Counted from the stretch's first letter, positions 16,833 through 26,238 are shown. The stretch: 64,000 nucleotides of DNA from Zeimonas sp964538505 (GCA_964538505.1 CAZIDY010000015.1:6208-70207); one strand, 5' to 3'. Made by a program: numbers and translations. The notes: generated by a model from the sequence alone, not told the origin.

Positions 16833-17756
16833 ATGAACGATTCCACGACGCGGCCCGTGCCGCGGCCGGTTTTCGCGGGTCCGGTCACGACGCCGGTTCG
16901 CCCGGCAGCCACGGTGGTCGTGCTGCGCGACGCCGACGACGGACTCGAGGTGCTGATGCTGCGGCGGAACGTCCGCTCGCATGTGCTCGGCGGCGCCTTC
17001 GTGTTCCCCGGTGGCAAGCTCGACCCGGCCGATCATGCGATGGCGGCGTCGAGTCTCGTCGATCTACCGCCCGCTCGGCTGCACGCCCGGCTCGGCGAGC
17101 CCCGGCTCGATGCGCGCGAGGCTGCGGCGCTTTTCGTGGCCGCCTGCCGCGAGACGCTCGAGGAGTCGGGCGTGCTGTTCGCGCACGGTGCCGACGCGGC
17201 GCTCGCGGCGCGTGCGCGCGGCGAGCTGTGCAGTGCGCAGTCCTTCGATACGGTGCTCGACGCACTCGCGCTGCAGCTGGACACCGCGGCGCTCGTGCCG
17301 TGGACGCGCTGGGTCACGCCGCGGGTTCCGGCGATGATGAACCAGCGATTCGACGCGCGCTTCTTCGTCGCGCAGCTGCCCGACGGGCAGCAGGCGAAGC
17401 ACGATGATCACGAGGCCACCGAGAGTGTCTGGCTGCGCCCGCGCGTTGCGCTCGAGCGCTATCGCCGTCGCGAGATCGTGCTCGCGCCGGTGCAGCTGAT
17501 GAGTCTCGTGCACCTGGCAGCGCACGCGCGGGCCGCATCGGTGCTCGACGAGGCGCGCGATCGCATGCCGCCGCTGATCGAGCCCGAGCCCTACGAGGAG
17601 AACGGCGTGCGTGCGATCGCCTACCCTGGACATCCCCGGCACCCGGTGCGCGAACGCGCGATCCCGGGGCCCGACTGCCTGCTGCTGCGCGACGAGCTCT
17701 TCGAGCCGCCGGCCGGCTTCGACTCGCTGCTCGGCATCGACGCCGGGCCTCGCTGA
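16833..17756 (+). CDS. NUDIX hydrolase (long, NUDT19/RNU8-like)
   Basis: A 307-aa protein predicted to hydrolyse a nucleoside diphosphate linked to another moiety, possibly CoA-like. The Nudix box is split: FPGGKLDPADHA (about residues 59-70) and, after an insertion, ACRETLEESGVLF (about 110-122) supply the glycine, REtLEE and EExG elements. Insertions within the box are typical of the NUDT7/8/19 group. ATG 16833 has GAGGGAG immediately upstream. The MBL hydrolase gene starts 21 bp downstream, so the two are probably co-transcribed. Confidence 0.82.
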   Translation: MNDSTTRPVPRPVFAGPVTTPVRPAATVVVLRDADDGLEVLMLRRNVRSHVLGGAFVFPGGKLDPADHAMAASSLVDLPPARLHARLGEPRLDAREAAALFVAACRETLEESGVLFAHGADAALAARARGELCSAQSFDTVLDALALQLDTAALVPWTRWVTPRVPAMMNQRFDARFFVAQLPDGQQAKHDDHEATESVWLRPRVALERYRRREIVLAPVQLMSLVHLAAHARAASVLDEARDRMPPLIEPEPYEENGVRAIAYPGHPRHPVRERAIPGPDCLLLRDELFEPPAGFDSLLGIDAGPR

Positions 17757-17777
17757 ATCTCCACGCATCGAATGCCC

Positions 17778-18737
17778 ATGCCTGCCTTCATCGACTACGA
17801 GCACGGAATCACTGCGATCGACTCCGGCTTCGAGCGGCCGATGCTCGATGCCGTGCATCTCGTCGTCGAGGGCGATCGCGCCGCGCTCGTCGACACTGCG
17901 TCGAACACTTCACTGCCCCGGGTGCTGTCGGTGCTCGCATCGAAGGGGCTGTCGCCCGAGCAGGTCGACTGGGTGATGCTTACGCACGTGCATCTCGACC
18001 ACGCGGGCGGCGCCGGACTGTACATGCGCCATTTCCCCAACGCACGGCTGAGCGTTCATCCACGCGGCGCACGGCACATGATCGACCCGACCCGGCTGGT
18101 CGCCGGCACGATCGAGGTCTACGGCGCCGACGAGGCACACCGTATGTACGGCGAGATCATTCCGGTGCCCGCCGAGCGGGTCGTCGAGACGCCGGACGGG
18201 GCGAGCGTGTCGCTGAACGGCCGACGCTTCGAGTTCGTCGACACGCCGGGCCACGCGCGCCATCACGTCTGCATCGTCGACGAACGATCGGGTCACGTGT
18301 TCACCGGCGATACCTTCGGTCTGTCGTATCGCGAGCTCGACGTCGATGGTCGCCCGTCGATCTTCCCGTCGACGACGCCGGTGCAGTTCGATCCGCCGGC
18401 GCTGCACGCGTCGATCGATCGGCTGCTCGCGCGCAGTCCGGAGGCCGTCTACGTGACGCACTTCGGGCAGGTGCGCGAGGTTCCGCGGATCGCCGACGAC
18501 CTGCACCGGCTGATCGATGCGCACGCTTCGCTCGGGCTGGCAGCCGAGCGCGACGGCATTACCGGCGAGCAACGTGCGCAGCAGCTGCGCGACGGCGTGC
18601 GGGGGATCGTTCTCGCCGAGGCGGCGCGTCAGCAGTGGCCGCTGGACGAGCCCGCGCTGCTCGTGCTCTTCGATCTCGACATCCGCCTGAACGCGGCAGG
18701 GCTCGAGGCGTGGCTCGACGCGCGCGCGGCGGCGTGA
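17778..18737 (+). CDS. MBL-fold metallohydrolase
   Basis: A glyoxalase II-like or lactonase-like enzyme of about 319 aa. The metal motif THVHLDHAGG (about residues 72-81), a later DTPGHARHHV segment and FTGDTFG supply the conserved metal-binding residues of the metallo-beta-lactamase fold. A C-terminal helical extension of about 100 residues is typical of the larger family members. The substrate is unknown. Starts at 17772 and 17778 (MPMP) are both possible. The last codons lie in a 23-bp perfect tandem duplication that includes the stop codon. Confidence 0.82.
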   Translation: MPAFIDYEHGITAIDSGFERPMLDAVHLVVEGDRAALVDTASNTSLPRVLSVLASKGLSPEQVDWVMLTHVHLDHAGGAGLYMRHFPNARLSVHPRGARHMIDPTRLVAGTIEVYGADEAHRMYGEIIPVPAERVVETPDGASVSLNGRRFEFVDTPGHARHHVCIVDERSGHVFTGDTFGLSYRELDVDGRPSIFPSTTPVQFDPPALHASIDRLLARSPEAVYVTHFGQVREVPRIADDLHRLIDAHASLGLAAERDGITGEQRAQQLRDGVRGIVLAEAARQQWPLDEPALLVLFDLDIRLNAAGLEAWLDARAAA

Positions 18738-18766
18738 AGACTGCGCGCGCGGCGGCGTGAAGACTG
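18721..18766. repeat. Perfect 23-bp tandem duplication across a stop codon
   Basis: Bases 18721-18743 and 18744-18766 are identical (CGCGCGCGG...GAAGACTG). The first copy contains the last codons and TGA of the MBL hydrolase gene and the second repeats them downstream, so the protein is not changed. It probably arose by slippage. Confidence 0.9.
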
Positions 18767-18827
18767 CTTTGGCGGAAACGCGAGCAGGGTAACGGCGGCG
18801 TGGGCGCTGCAACCTGCGGTGGCGTAC

Positions 18828-19658
18828 TCAGGTGTGCGCTTCCGGGCCCGACGGTCGCAGCAGCGTGATCATCGCGCCGAACACCTTCGGCGCCCCGGCC
18901 ACGACGCGCTCGGAGAACAGGTAGTCGGCCTCGCCGCTGAAATCGCCGACCAGCCCGCCCGCTTCCGTGATGAGCAGGCTGCCGGCAGCGACGTCCCAAG
19001 GGCTCAGACCCATCTCGAAGAACGCGTCGAAGCGTCCGCAGGCGACGTAGGCGAGGTCGAGTGCGGCTGCGCCCGGACGGCGGATGCCGGCTGCGCGCTC
19101 GCTCAGGCGCCGGAAGATCCTGAGGTATTCCTCGATGTGCGCGATGTTTCGGTACGGAAAACCGGTGCCGATCAGCGATTCCTCGAGTCTGGTGCGACGG
19201 GAAACGCGGATGCGCCGATCGTTCAGGAAAGCACCCGCGCCGCGCGTGGCGGTGAACAACTCGTCGCGCGTCGGGTCGTAGATGACCGCCTGCGTGACCT
19301 GGCCGCGCTGCATCAGCGCGATCGAGATCGCGTATTGCGGCAGCCCGTGGATGAAGTTCGTCGTGCCGTCGAGCGGGTCGATGATCCAGACGTTCTCGTC
19401 GCGCTCGACCGCACGTCCGCCGGGGCCGTTCTCGCCACGCACGAGATGCCCGGATTCCTCGCCGAGAATCGTATGATCGGGGTAGGCGCCGAGCAGCGTC
19501 TCGATGATTGCCTGCTCCGACGCGTGATCGACCTCGGTGACGAAATCGTTGCGCTGCTTGCGTGCAACGGCGAGCGTCTCGAGATCGAGACTCGCGCGAT
19601 TGATGATCCGCGCTGCACGGCGGGCCGCGCGAACCGCGACGTTGAGCATCGGATGCAT
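18828..19658 (-). CDS. suhB: Inositol-1-monophosphatase SuhB
   Basis: A 276-aa, Mg-dependent phosphatase that also acts in rRNA transcription antitermination in proteobacteria. Motifs of the IMPase family are present: GEESGH, the metal-binding DPLDGTTNFIHG (about residues 84-95), and WDVAAGSLLITEAGG. Length is normal (E. coli 267). Starts at 19658 or 19649 are both possible. The trmJ gene is divergent 40 bp away, an arrangement common in betaproteobacteria. Confidence 0.94.
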   Translation of the reverse strand: MHPMLNVAVRAARRAARIINRASLDLETLAVARKQRNDFVTEVDHASEQAIIETLLGAYPDHTILGEESGHLVRGENGPGGRAVERDENVWIIDPLDGTTNFIHGLPQYAISIALMQRGQVTQAVIYDPTRDELFTATRGAGAFLNDRRIRVSRRTRLEESLIGTGFPYRNIAHIEEYLRIFRRLSERAAGIRRPGAAALDLAYVACGRFDAFFEMGLSPWDVAAGSLLITEAGGLVGDFSGEADYLFSERVVAGAPKVFGAMITLLRPSGPEAHT

Positions 19659-19698
19659 CGTTGACCGGACCCCTGCGTAGAACGCTCGATTGTACGGG

Positions 19699-20571
19699 AT
19701 GGGACCAGCCTCTCTTCACGCGCCGCCGCCGCAGTGGCTCGCGCAGATCCGTTTTGTGCTCGTCGGCACGAGCCATCCGGGCAACGTCGGCGCCGCTGCG
19801 CGCGCGATGCGCGTGATGGGGCTCGAGGAGCTCGTGCTCGTCGCGCCGCGCAGTGCCGACATTGCGCGGCACCCCGATGCGATCGCACGCGCGAGCGGCG
19901 CGCAGTCGGTGCTCGAGCACGCCCGCGTCGTCGATTCGCTCGAGGCGGCGCTCGCATCGTGCACGCTTGCGATCGCCGTCAGTGCCGACACCCGCGAATT
20001 CGGTCCGCTTCCGCAGCCTCCCGAGGAGGTCGTCGCGCTCGCCTTTGCCGAGGCGAACGCCGACCCGTCGGCCCGCACCGCGTTCGTCTTCGGCGCAGAG
20101 CGCAACGGCCTGTCGATCGAGTCGGTCGGACGATGCCAGCGGGTGTGCAGCATTCCCGGCGGAACCGAATACGCGTCGCTGAACCTCGCCCAGGCGGTGC
20201 AGATCGTCGCCTATTGCCTGCGGGCGCACGAGCGGCTGCATTCGTGCGAGCGGCCCGCGCCGTCGCCGGTGCGCTTCGCTGCGCACGAGCAGGTCGAGGC
20301 GCTCTATGCGCATCTGGAACGGGCACTGGTGCGCATCGGGTTTCTCGATCCGAAGCACCCGAAGAAGCTGATGCCGCGGCTGCGGCGGCTGTTCTCGCGC
20401 ACCCGGCTCGAGGTCGAGGAGGTCGAGCTGTTGCGCGGTGTCTGCACGCAGATCGAGAAGGCGTGTCGCAACCCTTACGCTGCGGAGACGGACGAGCCCG
20501 CTGCGCAGACGCACGTGCCGCCCGCGCGGCCTCATTCACGCCCAGTCTCCGATCCGGGCGAATCCGAATAA
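19699..20571 (+). CDS. trmJ: tRNA (cytidine/uridine-2'-O-)-methyltransferase TrmJ
   Basis: A 290-aa SPOUT methyltransferase that modifies the ribose of tRNA position 32. The first part is the trefoil-knot domain, with LVGTSHPGNVGAAARAMRVMG near residues 18-38, FVFGAERNGLS, and EYASLNLAQAVQ, all family hallmarks. A C-terminal helical extension continues to a disordered Pro/Glu-rich tail. ATG 19699 is preferred over TTG 19690. It is divergent from suhB. Confidence 0.93.
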   Translation: MGPASLHAPPPQWLAQIRFVLVGTSHPGNVGAAARAMRVMGLEELVLVAPRSADIARHPDAIARASGAQSVLEHARVVDSLEAALASCTLAIAVSADTREFGPLPQPPEEVVALAFAEANADPSARTAFVFGAERNGLSIESVGRCQRVCSIPGGTEYASLNLAQAVQIVAYCLRAHERLHSCERPAPSPVRFAAHEQVEALYAHLERALVRIGFLDPKHPKKLMPRLRRLFSRTRLEVEEVELLRGVCTQIEKACRNPYAAETDEPAAQTHVPPARPHSRPVSDPGESE

Positions 20572-20664
20572 ACTCGACCCTGCGGGCCTCGGGGTTGCGG
20601 GCGCCTGCCGGCCGGTTCGTCGACGAGGACCCGGTCGTCTCGAAGCCATCGGAGAGAGTGCGAA

Positions 20665-21408
20665 ATGTTCGCGCGAATGCGGGAAGACATTGCCGCCGTG
20701 CAGGGGAAGGATCCCGCTGCGCATTCGGCGCTCGAGGTACTGCTGTGCTATCCGGGTGTGCATGCGCTGTGGCTGCATCGTGGCGCGCATGGCCTGTGGA
20801 ACGCCGGGCTGCGCACGCTCGCGCGCTGCGTCTCGAACTTCTCGCGCTGGATCACCGGAATCGAGATCCATCCGGGGGCGCGCATCGGTCGGCGCGTGTT
20901 CATCGATCACGGGATGGGTGTGGTCATCGGCGAGACGGCGGAGGTCGGCGACGACTGCACGATCTACCAGGGCGTCACGCTCGGCGGAACCTCGCTCGAT
21001 CGCGGCAAGCGTCATCCGACGCTCGGACGCGACGTCATCGTCGGCGCTGGCGCGAAGGTGCTCGGTCCGTTCATGGTCGGCGACGGGGCGCGCATCGGGT
21101 CGAACTCGGTCGTGATCAAGGAAGTGCCGGCCGGTGCGACCGCGCTCGGCATTCCGGCGCGCATGATCGTGCAGGACGCCGATCGCCGCCGCGAGGCGCA
21201 GGCGGCGAAGATGGGCTTCTCGGCCTACGCGATCACGCAGGGCGGTGACGATCCGCTGTCGCTCGCGCTGCACATGCTGATCGATCACGTTGCCGAGCAG
21301 GACCGCCTGATCGAGCAGTTGCAGGCGCACCTCGCGCGGATGGGCGTCGATGTCTGCGACCCCGGCGAGCCGCTCGATATCGGTGCGCTGAACCGGATGG
21401 TCGAGTAG
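20665..21408 (+). CDS. cysE: Serine O-acetyltransferase CysE
   Basis: A 247-aa enzyme that makes O-acetylserine from serine and acetyl-CoA, the first step of cysteine synthesis. It has the left-handed beta-helix hexapeptide region (IHPGARIGRRVFIDHGMGVVIG, then VTLGGTSLDRGKRHPTLG, and VGAGAKVLG). The short N-terminal helical domain is typical of the cytosolic, short SAT type. AGAGAG lies ahead of ATG 20665. No close T-box or other sulfur control element was seen. Confidence 0.94.
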   Translation: MFARMREDIAAVQGKDPAAHSALEVLLCYPGVHALWLHRGAHGLWNAGLRTLARCVSNFSRWITGIEIHPGARIGRRVFIDHGMGVVIGETAEVGDDCTIYQGVTLGGTSLDRGKRHPTLGRDVIVGAGAKVLGPFMVGDGARIGSNSVVIKEVPAGATALGIPARMIVQDADRRREAQAAKMGFSAYAITQGGDDPLSLALHMLIDHVAEQDRLIEQLQAHLARMGVDVCDPGEPLDIGALNRMVE

Positions 21409-21430
21409 CGCGCGCCTTCCGCCCGGCGTT

Positions 21431-22228
21431 TCAGGGAACCAGGCGCCAGCCGTCGCGGTCGACGCGCACGAACGCGCCGCGCGCGGGCCGGCTGTTGTGC
21501 GGCTCCTGCCAGTCGGAAAGCACCCAGCGCTCGCGCTCGGTGCCGTCGACCTCGTGGCGATGCAGTGCCGGCCGATGCGTATGCCCGTGGATCAGCACCT
21601 GCGCGTGCGCGTCGCGCAGCGCCTGCTCGACGGCCTCGGTGACGACGTCGCCCGGTACGCCGCCCTCGAGCGCGCGCTCGGCCTGTACGCGTCGACTGTC
21701 GTCGCGCAGCCGGCCGGCGATCGCCAGGCGCTCGTCGAGCGGACGCGCGAGGAAGTCGTGCTGCCATTCATCGCTGCGCGCCATCGCACGTGCGCGCTGG
21801 TACTCGACGTCGTCGGTGCACAGTGCATCGCCGTGCGCGAGCAGCACCGTGCGGCCGAAAAGCTTCACCGCATGCGGATCGTCGAGCACGTGGGCGCCGC
21901 TGCGCTGCGAGAACGGGGCGACGTGCGCTGCTTCGGGCAGCGGCACGTCGAGCAGGAAGTCACGGTTGCCGCGAATGACGCAGACCTGCGTGCCGCGATC
22001 GGCGAGCGAGCGCAGTCGGGCGATGAAGGCGATCGCGATCGCGTCGGGCTGATCGTCGCCCGCCCATGCCTCGAAGAGATCGCCGAGCAGGAACAGATGC
22101 GTTCCCGCCGGTGCAACACGATCGAAGGCATCGAGGAAATGCGCTGCGGTCGCCGGGTCATGCTCACCCAGGTGCATGTCCGACGCAAAGAGCGCCACGT
22201 CGGCCGGGTCGATACCGATCTCGATCAT
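21431..22228 (-). CDS. lpxH: UDP-2,3-diacylglucosamine diphosphatase LpxH
   Basis: A 265-aa metallophosphoesterase of lipid A synthesis that cleaves UDP-2,3-diacylglucosamine to lipid X. The ordered motifs SDMHLGE, GDLFEAW, GNRDFLL, AHGDALCTDD and HGHTHRP are all intact. Length is slightly above E. coli LpxH (240). It lies downstream of the cyclophilin gene on the same strand, separated by 88 bp that contain a strong GC hairpin. Confidence 0.93.
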   Translation of the reverse strand: MIEIGIDPADVALFASDMHLGEHDPATAAHFLDAFDRVAPAGTHLFLLGDLFEAWAGDDQPDAIAIAFIARLRSLADRGTQVCVIRGNRDFLLDVPLPEAAHVAPFSQRSGAHVLDDPHAVKLFGRTVLLAHGDALCTDDVEYQRARAMARSDEWQHDFLARPLDERLAIAGRLRDDSRRVQAERALEGGVPGDVVTEAVEQALRDAHAQVLIHGHTHRPALHRHEVDGTERERWVLSDWQEPHNSRPARGAFVRVDRDGWRLVP

Positions 22229-22268
22229 GCGGGTACTGCGGCATTGCGGGCTGCGTTGCCTGCGCTTC

Positions 22269-22312
22269 GTCGGCGCCGCGCGCGGCGCTTGCGCCCGCCG
22301 CGCGGCGCCGAC
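22269..22312. terminator. 14-bp GC hairpin between the cyclophilin gene and lpxH
   Basis: GTCGGCGCCGCGCG (22269-22282) and its exact complement (22299-22312) form a 14-bp stem with a 16-base loop, just after the cyclophilin stop and before the lpxH start. No U-tract follows, so it may attenuate or stabilise RNA rather than terminate fully. Confidence 0.5.
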
Positions 22313-22316
22313 TTCG

Positions 22317-22916
22317 TCACTCCTTCGCGCCTACGCGTTGCATCGAGTCGATGACGACCGGCGACGCGGGCACGTCGCGATACGGGCCGACCGAGGTCGT
22401 CGGCACCGCGCGGATCGCATCGACGACTTCCATGCCGCTGACGACCCTGCCGAACACGGCATAGCCGTGGCCGTCGGGCTGCGGGTGGTTCAGGTTCGCG
22501 TTGTCGACGACGTTCACGAAGAACTGCGCGGTCGCCGAGTTGGGGTCGCCGGTACGCGCCATTGCTACCCAGCCGCGGTCGTTCTTCAGGCCGTTCTTCG
22601 ACTCGAGCGCGATCGGCGCACGCGTCTGCTTCGGTCGCATCGCGCCCTGGTACAGGTCGGAGCCGAAGCCGCCGCCCTGGATCATGAAGCTGCCGATCAC
22701 GCGATGGAAGATCGTTCCCGCATAGAAGCCGTCGTCGACGTACTGCAGGAAGTTCGCCACCGTGGCCGGCGCCTTGTCCGGATACAGCTCGATGACGAAC
22801 TCGCCCGCCGAGGTCTTGACGAGCACCTGCGGATGGACGTCGGCGGCGCTTGCGCCGTCGGGGAGGGCGTTCAGTGCGAGAACGAGGGCGCCGATCAGCG
22901 GCAGTTTCCTGAACAT
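22317..22916 (-). CDS. Periplasmic cyclophilin-type peptidyl-prolyl cis-trans isomerase
   Basis: A 199-aa protein with a cleavable signal peptide (about residues 1-24) and a single cyclophilin domain. Catalytic-site segments are visible: FHRVIGSFMIQGGG (about 75-88, with the active-site arginine), TAQFFVNV, and YAVFGRVVSG. The compact domain without a WD insertion is the bacterial PpiA/PpiB type. The signal peptide places it in the periplasm. The upstream TPR gene ends 43 bp away on the same strand. Confidence 0.92.
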   Translation of the reverse strand: MFRKLPLIGALVLALNALPDGASAADVHPQVLVKTSAGEFVIELYPDKAPATVANFLQYVDDGFYAGTIFHRVIGSFMIQGGGFGSDLYQGAMRPKQTRAPIALESKNGLKNDRGWVAMARTGDPNSATAQFFVNVVDNANLNHPQPDGHGYAVFGRVVSGMEVVDAIRAVPTTSVGPYRDVPASPVVIDSMQRVGAKE

Positions 22917-22959
22917 CGTTGGAGGACTCCCGAAGCGAAGGAAGGAAGAAGGAAGAAGG

Positions 22960-23607
22960 TCAGCGGCCGGCGGGCGTGATGCGCTCGATCAGCTCGCGCG
23001 TGCGTTCGAGCTTCTCGCGGGCGGTGTGGTTCGCCGCGTCGGTTTCGACGGCGCGCTGGTACGAACGTTCGGCGAGTCGCAGCTGCACGTCGCCGAGGTT
23101 CTCGTGCGCGAGCGAATAGGATGGCAGCGCCCGCAAGGCTTCCTCGAGCGCTGCGCGCGCGCGATCGAGGTCGCCGCGCTGTGCATGCAGCGTGGCGAGA
23201 TTGTTGTGCGGCTCGGGCAGTTCGGGGAATGTCTGCGTAAGCTCGGTGAATGCGGCGACGGCTTCGTCGGTGCGACCCATCTGCGCCAGCAGCACGCCCC
23301 GCTGGAAGAGCAGCCGGACGTCGGACGGCGCTTCTTCGAGACCGCGTTCGAGCACGGAGAGCGCTTCGTCGCGCCGGTTTTCGGCGAGCAGCGAGCGCGC
23401 CTGCTCGAGCGCCCGGTCGGCGGCACGCGGAGCGGCCGCGGGCACTGCGCGCTCGAGCGGCACGGGGTTCGTCTGCGCGCCTGCCGGTGCGGCAACGAGC
23501 ACCGCCAGGGCGATGCTCGCAGCGCGCAGCGCCAGCAGCGGCGCCGCCTTGCGCTCGGAACCGGGGTCGCTCGAACGCCGCAACGCTGCTGATATACTCG
23601 ATCGCAT
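22960..23607 (-). CDS. Secreted TPR-repeat protein
   Basis: A 215-aa protein with a signal peptide (cleavage after about residue 44, LVAAPAGAQT). At least three tetratricopeptide repeats follow, for example RSLLAENRRDEALSVLERGLEEAPSD and TDEAVAAFTELTQTFPELPEPHNNLATLHAQRGD. It probably acts as a periplasmic scaffold. Pairing of a TPR protein with the cyclophilin gene is common in this gene neighbourhood. No enzymatic motif is seen. Confidence 0.82.
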   Translation of the reverse strand: MRSSISAALRRSSDPGSERKAAPLLALRAASIALAVLVAAPAGAQTNPVPLERAVPAAAPRAADRALEQARSLLAENRRDEALSVLERGLEEAPSDVRLLFQRGVLLAQMGRTDEAVAAFTELTQTFPELPEPHNNLATLHAQRGDLDRARAALEEALRALPSYSLAHENLGDVQLRLAERSYQRAVETDAANHTAREKLERTRELIERITPAGR

Positions 23608-23783
23608 CCCGGCATTCTAGCCAATCGAAGCTCCGGCGCCGGGCGCCGTCGAATCGCGGGAACCGGGCGCACGAAGCGCCCGCGAGTGCTGCTCCCGCGC
23701 AGCGAGTGCCGCCGTCCTTGCGCACGGGCGCTTGCCGGCGCCGTCGTCGGCTCTTCGAGTCGGCGCCCTTCGGTGCCCGTTCC

Positions 23784-25193
23784 ATGCTCCGGATCCACAA
23801 CTCGCTTACGCGCAGCAAGGAAGTCTTCGTTCCGCTCGAGCCCGGCAAGGTCCGGATGTACGTCTGCGGAATGACGGTCTACGACTGGTGTCACGTCGGT
23901 CATGCGCGCGTGCTCGTCGTGTTCGACATGGTGCAGCGCTGGCTGCGCGCCAGCGGCTATCGCGTCACCTACGTGCGCAACGTCACCGACATCGACGACA
24001 AGATCATCCGTCGCGCCGTCGAGAACGGCGAGACGATTGCATCGCTCACTGGCCGCTTCATCGAAGCGATGCACGAGGACGCCGACGCGCTCGGCGTGCA
24101 ACGGCCCGATCACGAGCCGCGCGCGACGCAGTACGTTCCGCAGATGCTCGGGCTGATCGACCTGCTCGAGAAGAAGGGGCTCGCCTATCGCACCGACGAC
24201 GGCGACGTCGATTTCGCCGTGCGCCGCTTCCCCGGCTACGGAAAGCTGTCGGGCAAGTCGCTCGACGACCTGCGTGCCGGCGAGCGCGTCTCGGTCGACG
24301 ACGACAAGCGGGATCCGCTCGACTTCGCGCTGTGGAAGGCGGCCAAGCCCGACGAGCCCGAGGAGGCCCGCTGGGAGTCGCCCTACGGCTACGGCCGTCC
24401 GGGCTGGCACATCGAGTGCTCGGCGATGGCGACGAGCCTGCTCGGCAAGACGCTCGACATCCACGGCGGCGGCGCCGACCTGCAGTTCCCGCATCACGAA
24501 AACGAGATCGCGCAGAGTGAAGGTGCGCTCGGCTGCACCTTCGTACGCTACTGGATGCACAACGGCTTCGTGCGCGTCGACGACGAGAAGATGTCGAAGT
24601 CACTCGGGAACTTCTTCACGATCCGCGAGGTGCTCGAGAAGTTCGATGCCGAGGTGCTGCGTCTGTTCATCCTGCGCGCGCACTACCGCAGTCCGTTGAA
24701 CCATTCCGACGCGCATCTCGAGGATGCGCGCCTGGCGCTGCTGCGCCTGTACGGTGCGCTGGCCGCGGCGCCCGATGCCGACGACGCCGGCCAGGCGCCA
24801 ATCGACTGGTCCGATCCGTGGGCGGCGCGCTTTCGCGACGCGATGGACGACGACTTCAATACGCCGATCGCGCTCGCGGTGCTGTTCGACCTGGCCGCGG
24901 AGCTGAACCGCTCGCCCACGCCCGCGCTCGAGCGGATGCTGCGGACGCTGGGCGGCACGCTCGGGCTGCTGCAGCAAGACCCGGGCGAAGTGCGCCAGGG
25001 CGGATTGCACGGCCGCGCGGCAACCGGCGCAGCGGTGATCGACGACGCCGAGATCGATGCGCAGATCGCGTTGCGCGCCGAAGCGAAGAAGGCGAAGCGG
25101 TACGACGAGGCCGACCGCATCCGCGCCGCGCTCGCCGAGCGCGGCATCGTGCTCGAGGACACCGCGGGCGGAACGAGCTGGAGACGCTCGTGA
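23784..25193 (+). CDS. cysS: Cysteinyl-tRNA synthetase
   Basis: A 469-aa class I aminoacyl-tRNA synthetase. The zinc-ligand cysteine and HIGH-type motif appear as MYVCGMTVYDWCHVGHAR (about residues 26-43). GWHIECSAMA and FPHHENEIAQSE supply further zinc ligands. The KMSKS motif is intact at about residue 271 (DEKMSKSLGN). The C-terminal anticodon-binding part ends in AKRYDEADRIRAALAERGI, as usual. ATG 23784 gives the standard N-terminus MLRIHNSLTR. Confidence 0.96.
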   Translation: MLRIHNSLTRSKEVFVPLEPGKVRMYVCGMTVYDWCHVGHARVLVVFDMVQRWLRASGYRVTYVRNVTDIDDKIIRRAVENGETIASLTGRFIEAMHEDADALGVQRPDHEPRATQYVPQMLGLIDLLEKKGLAYRTDDGDVDFAVRRFPGYGKLSGKSLDDLRAGERVSVDDDKRDPLDFALWKAAKPDEPEEARWESPYGYGRPGWHIECSAMATSLLGKTLDIHGGGADLQFPHHENEIAQSEGALGCTFVRYWMHNGFVRVDDEKMSKSLGNFFTIREVLEKFDAEVLRLFILRAHYRSPLNHSDAHLEDARLALLRLYGALAAAPDADDAGQAPIDWSDPWAARFRDAMDDDFNTPIALAVLFDLAAELNRSPTPALERMLRTLGGTLGLLQQDPGEVRQGGLHGRAATGAAVIDDAEIDAQIALRAEAKKAKRYDEADRIRAALAERGIVLEDTAGGTSWRRS

Positions 25194-25218
25194 GCCGGGC
25201 ACGCGTCGTTTCCATTCG

Positions 25219-26238
25219 ATGAAGCCGTTCTGGGTCCGCTCGGGTCTCGCCCTGCTCGAGGTCGACGAGCATGGCGGCCTGCACGCGAGCGATGCGTTCC
25301 TCGGTGCGTATCTGCACCGTGCCGAGCTTGCGCCGATCGAAACGTCGTGCAACGCCGAACGCATGTTGCACGCGAGCCTGCACGGCGATCCGCGGCGCCC
25401 GGTTGCGCCCGCCGAGCTGGAGGCGATCGTCGATCGCGACGCGCGCGAAAGCTGGCGGTTGTTCCTGCGCTTTCGCGACCGTCTGCTCGATGCGCCGAAC
25501 CTGCAGGCCGCCTATGTTGCGATCTTCGCCGATGCGCAGCAGCGCGGACGCATCGACGTTCCGCCGCTGCTCGTCGAGCAGCTCGCGCACATCATCGTCC
25601 ATCACATGCTCGCCGAATGCGACGACGGATTGATGCTGCGCGTGGCCGAGCTGTGGTTCCGCGAGCAGCGCGTTTCGCTCACCGAAGGCCGCGTGCTGCT
25701 CGCCGACCTCGAGACGGTCGATGCGCGAGCGGCCGGCGCCGATGGCGGCAGCCTCGGGCGGCTGCTCGCGCAGGCGCAGACGGGTGCGCAGGTCGACCTC
25801 GAGGTGATCGACGTGTCGAACGCCGATGCGTATTTCGGGCGCGACGAGCGGCACGATTTCGCGGTCGAGATCGGCCATGGTCGCGCGGCCGCACAGCGCC
25901 TGTGCGATCTGATCCGCCGATGGGTGGGGCATCTGCTCGGCGTCGCCGTCCGCGTGACCACGCTGTCTTCGGTCGACGATCCGCGCTGGAGCTGGCACGC
26001 GGGGCTCGACGCACAGGCGAGCGTGCTGCTCGACAAGCTCTATCGCGGCGAAGGCCTCGATCCTGACGAGCATCGACGGCTGCTGTTGCTGATGCGGCTC
26101 GACTTCGAGCAGCTCGAAGACCAGGATCCGCGCGTCCGGGGCAAGCCGGTCTATCTCGCGCTCGCCGCTGACGAGTCGGGCGTGCTGCGGATGAAGCCGC
26201 AGAACCTGCTGTTCAACCTGCCGCTGAAGGCGCACTGA
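25219..26238 (+). CDS. DUF6352-family protein
   Basis: A 339-aa cytoplasmic protein conserved between cysS and the AlkA-like gene in many Burkholderiales. It has no signal peptide or membrane helix. The N-terminus (KPFWVRSGLALLEVDEHGGLHASDAFLGAYLHRAEL) and C-terminus (MKPQNLLFNLPLKAH) are the most distinctive parts. No catalytic motif is recognised and the function is unknown. The stop overlaps the next ATG by one base (TGATG), so expression is probably coupled. Confidence 0.75.
   Translation: MKPFWVRSGLALLEVDEHGGLHASDAFLGAYLHRAELAPIETSCNAERMLHASLHGDPRRPVAPAELEAIVDRDARESWRLFLRFRDRLLDAPNLQAAYVAIFADAQQRGRIDVPPLLVEQLAHIIVHHMLAECDDGLMLRVAELWFREQRVSLTEGRVLLADLETVDARAAGADGGSLGRLLAQAQTGAQVDLEVIDVSNADAYFGRDERHDFAVEIGHGRAAAQRLCDLIRRWVGHLLGVAVRVTTLSSVDDPRWSWHAGLDAQASVLLDKLYRGEGLDPDEHRRLLLLMRLDFEQLEDQDPRVRGKPVYLALAADESGVLRMKPQNLLFNLPLKAH

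Noticed and set aside
22269..22312. Classical intrinsic terminator after the cyclophilin gene
   Set aside because: A 14-bp perfect stem is present but there is no U-tract; downstream lpxH may still be read through.
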